NCBI GenBank assembly: GCA_905221605.1
Contig: CAJNDS010001780.1
Coordinates: 1 to 64,000 of the forward strand
Origin: Symbiodinium natans
Taxonomy: Eukaryota; Sar; Dinophyceae; Suessiales; Symbiodiniaceae
DNA length: 64,000 nt
Direction of reading: 5' to 3'
Part shown: positions 62,214-64,000 of the stretch, piece by piece
Numbering within the stretch: the first letter of the stretch is position 1
How the letters are laid out: the number at the start of each line of letters is the position of its first letter
Program-made: the position numbers and the translations under genes
Notes under the pieces: generated by a model
Seen by the model: only the letters and a program-made list of their open reading frames with translations
Told to the model about the DNA's origin: nothing
Databases searched by the model: none

Positions 62214-62258
62214 GACGAAAGCGCAAGAAGGGGGAGGCTTCTGCGCCGAGAACCTGAA
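62214..62258 (+). CDS. Pmp-like gene 2 short exon candidate
   Basis: The frame VEGTKAQEGGGFCAENLNL following a CACAG acceptor has the GGGF...NLNL repeat shape. Both borders are provisional. Confidence 0.4.
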
Positions 62259-62321
62259 CCTGGGCGCAAACATCTGCAAACCGTAGGGCGCTGGCGCTGC
62301 AGAGGGGCATCATTGAGATAT

Positions 62322-62447
62322 GGGGGTTTCCGAAATGAGGGGTACCTGTTGTGGGTCCTTGTTGTAAGGGAATCCTACTACTTGGGGATCTATACAAATA
62401 TATATATATATATATATATGATTCAGCCCCGGCGGGCCCCCCCCCCC

Positions 62448-62489
<42 letters not shown>

Positions 62490-62958
62490 ACCCCCCCCCC
62501 CCCCTGTGGTGTGGTTGGGGGTTGGTTTTAGGGTTTAGGGTTTAGGGTTTAGGGTTTTAGGGTTTTAGGGTTTTAGGGTTTAGGGTTTAGGGTTTACGGT
62601 TTAGGGTTTTAGGGTTTAGGGTTTAGGGTTTAGGGTTTAGGGTTTTCCCCGCGGATGGGGTACTAAGATGATCCCCCCCCCCCCCTGTGGTGTGGTTGGG
62701 GGTTGGTTTTAGGGTTAGGGTTTAGGGTTCAGGGTTTTAGGGTTTAGGGTTTAAGGTTTAAGACTTAAGGTTTAGGGTTTAGGGTTAGGGTTTAGGTTTT
62801 AGGGTTTAGGGTTTAGGGTTTAGGGTTTAGGTTTAGGGTTTAGGGTTTAGGGTTTAGGGTTTAGGGTTTAGGGTTTAGGGTTTAGGGACCGTAGAGTAGG
62901 CTTGGGGGGGGGGGGGATACCATGGGGGGCGGGGGGGCCCAGGACGCTCGACGCTGAA

Positions 62959-62993
<35 letters not shown>

Positions 62994-63020
62994 GGTCCCT
63001 TATTGTCGTAAACTCCCATA
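62322..63020. repeat. ~700-bp inverted-repeat unit with telomeric core
   Basis: The left arm (62322-62510: GGGGGTTTCCGAAATGAGG, AAGGGAATCC, (AT)n, GATTCAGCCCC, poly-C) is mirrored by the right arm (62900-63020: poly-G, GACGCTGAACC, (AT)n, GGGGTCCCTTATT, CGTAAACTCCC). The core holds two TTTAGGG arrays (62524-62646 and 62705-62887), each preceded by C-run plus TGTGGTGTGGTTGGGGG. Confidence 0.7.
62524..62887 (+). repeat. interstitial TTTAGGG arrays
   Basis: Two arrays of TTTAGGG with TTTTAGGG variants, separated by a short GC-rich segment and the repeated TGTGGTGTGGTTGGGGG leader. Confidence 0.95.
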
Positions 63021-63339
63021 TAATACGTTGAGACCGTGGGCTTTGGAGGTTACATCTTGTTGGCATTCGCAGGCTCGGCGGATTGCTGCGATCTCCTGGG
63101 GTCTCGTTTCAAGTTTGCCCTGCCTGGCTATCCTAGGTAGGATAAGGGGGGACCCTTAAACAGGGAACCCTTCTGAACCCTCTTCTGGCTCTCTTAAACA
63201 GGGAACTTACTGAGAGGGTCTATAGCCCCAAGGGTCCCCCTAATCCTGAGAATCCAGTACCATCCCAAGTTCTTCAGCCGAAGAAGGCCTGTTTGGCATC
63301 TTGCACTCCTTGACTGTAGCTGACTGCAACTGAGGACTG

Positions 63340-63600
63340 TGCTACAGGGCTCGCATGTGTCCATTGTCGGGAGTGAGGCAACCGGAGATGGCGGCGGCTT
63401 CTTCGTCAGTGGAGGGCTAAAGCTCAGCGGAGCTTCCGTACATATTTCGGCTAGCGCAGCAGGGGGCTCCGGCGGTGGCTTCGTGTCGCTTGGCGATCTG
63501 GTGCTCGAGGATTCAGTGCTGAGCGTCCGGAACTCCAGTGCTGGAAGTGTGGCGGGCGGCTTCTACCTGGCTGATACGGCCACAATGGGCCTTCAGACAT
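63340..63600 (+). CDS. Pmp-like gene 2 exon (GGGF repeats)
   Basis: After acceptor GTGCTACAG|GGCTCG the frame SHVSIVGSEATGDGGGFFVS ... GGSGGGFVSLGDLVLEDSVL ... GSVAGGFYLADTATMGLQTS carries three GGGF repeats like those of the large gene 1 exon. The 3' border near 63600 is uncertain. The rest of gene 2 lies beyond the window or in the unread tail. Confidence 0.65.
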
Positions 63601-64000
63601 CGAACTTGACAGCCTCTCGGACTTTCATTCTTTGTGCAGTGGTAGTCTTGCTAGAGTCAAGTCATCTTGACATGTTGCTGTGGGCTTTTGGATCAACCCT
63701 GAACCCTAAACACTCAAACCCTAAAACGCTAGGCCCCAAACCCTGAGTCCGCTTTCCCTTGGCGTCAACATAGGTCGAAAGCACCAGGGCACTCCTCTGC
63801 GGAGGGTTTCAGGCCGGGGAGATGAGGCCTGGCTGTTAGGGTATATGGTTTCGGGTTTGGGGTTTAGGGTGAAGCCTTTACGGAGCATGTTTTCCTCCAC
63901 AAGTTGTTAGGGATATTGAGTTTGCTGCAGATTGTTCATTGGTTGAGAGGAGTGTGCGGTGAACCCTTTGCTCCGTGGCAAGGTAGGGCATATATACTTG
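63601..64000. other. end of window
   Basis: Degenerate CCCTAAA (63695-63745) and TTTAGGG-like (63837-63869) patches; no further exon recognised. Confidence 0.4.

Overview
This window looks like nuclear DNA of a dinoflagellate, most likely a Symbiodiniaceae-type alga. The basis is: TTTAGGG-type telomeric repeats at many internal sites; short introns with GC or GT donors and AG|G acceptors; pieces resembling the 3' end of the dinoflagellate spliced leader; glycine-rich beta-helix ('Pmp-like') gene families; and retroelement proteins on the + strand through most of the window. No bacterial, plastid, tRNA or rRNA gene was recognised.

Layout. 1-14343: two head-to-tail copies of an APE-type LINE. 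Copy A (1-5596) is a 5'-truncated and rearranged 3' part. Copy B (about 5597-14343) is full length or nearly so: ORF1 with a zinc ribbon and coiled coil, ORF2 endonuclease/reverse transcriptase, an RNase H/zinc-finger frame, and a last ORF with a protein-kinase-like domain. 15398-33057: a Ty1/copia element (Copia-1) with diverged LTRs. Its protease-integrase region is interrupted by a foreign ORF, and that ORF is split in turn by a tyrosine-recombinase (YR) retroelement at 18712-27776 with split direct repeats (A1 - ORFs - B1 A2 B2). The YR element encodes a tyrosine recombinase, a zinc-finger Gag-like protein, and a polyprotein with a candidate 2OG-Fe(II) oxygenase domain, a cytosine-methyltransferase-like domain, reverse transcriptase and RNase H. 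34559-43324: a second copia element (Copia-2) with identical 213-bp LTRs and a TTAAG target duplication, inserted into a G-rich GGGGGGCTTAAA array. It has one long gag-pol ORF, an extra ORF before the 3' LTR, and a striking excess of ATTG. 45727-47101: about 1.4 kb of polypurine micro/minisatellites.

From about 48.66 kb to the end the window holds host-type spliced genes. Gene 1 (about 48665-59001) has Pmp-like beta-helix exons, a cysteine-rich stretch, membrane segments and a C-terminal cytosolic 'SHSWG/WCLFE' domain; its last exons can be joined with confidence. Gene 2 (about 60781 to beyond 63600) is a tandem paralogue of its 5' half. Introns of both genes carry telomeric repeats, and one gene-2 intron is bounded by a 10-bp direct repeat that overlaps both splice sites, as expected of a recently gained introner-like intron.

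How the parts fit: about two thirds of the window is nested or tandem retroelement. The elements carry unusual accessory domains (kinase-like, oxygenase/methyltransferase, extra ORFs next to the 3' LTR), and there are traces of spliced-leader RNA being copied back into DNA. All calls come from reading the sequence; homology and structure searches were not possible.
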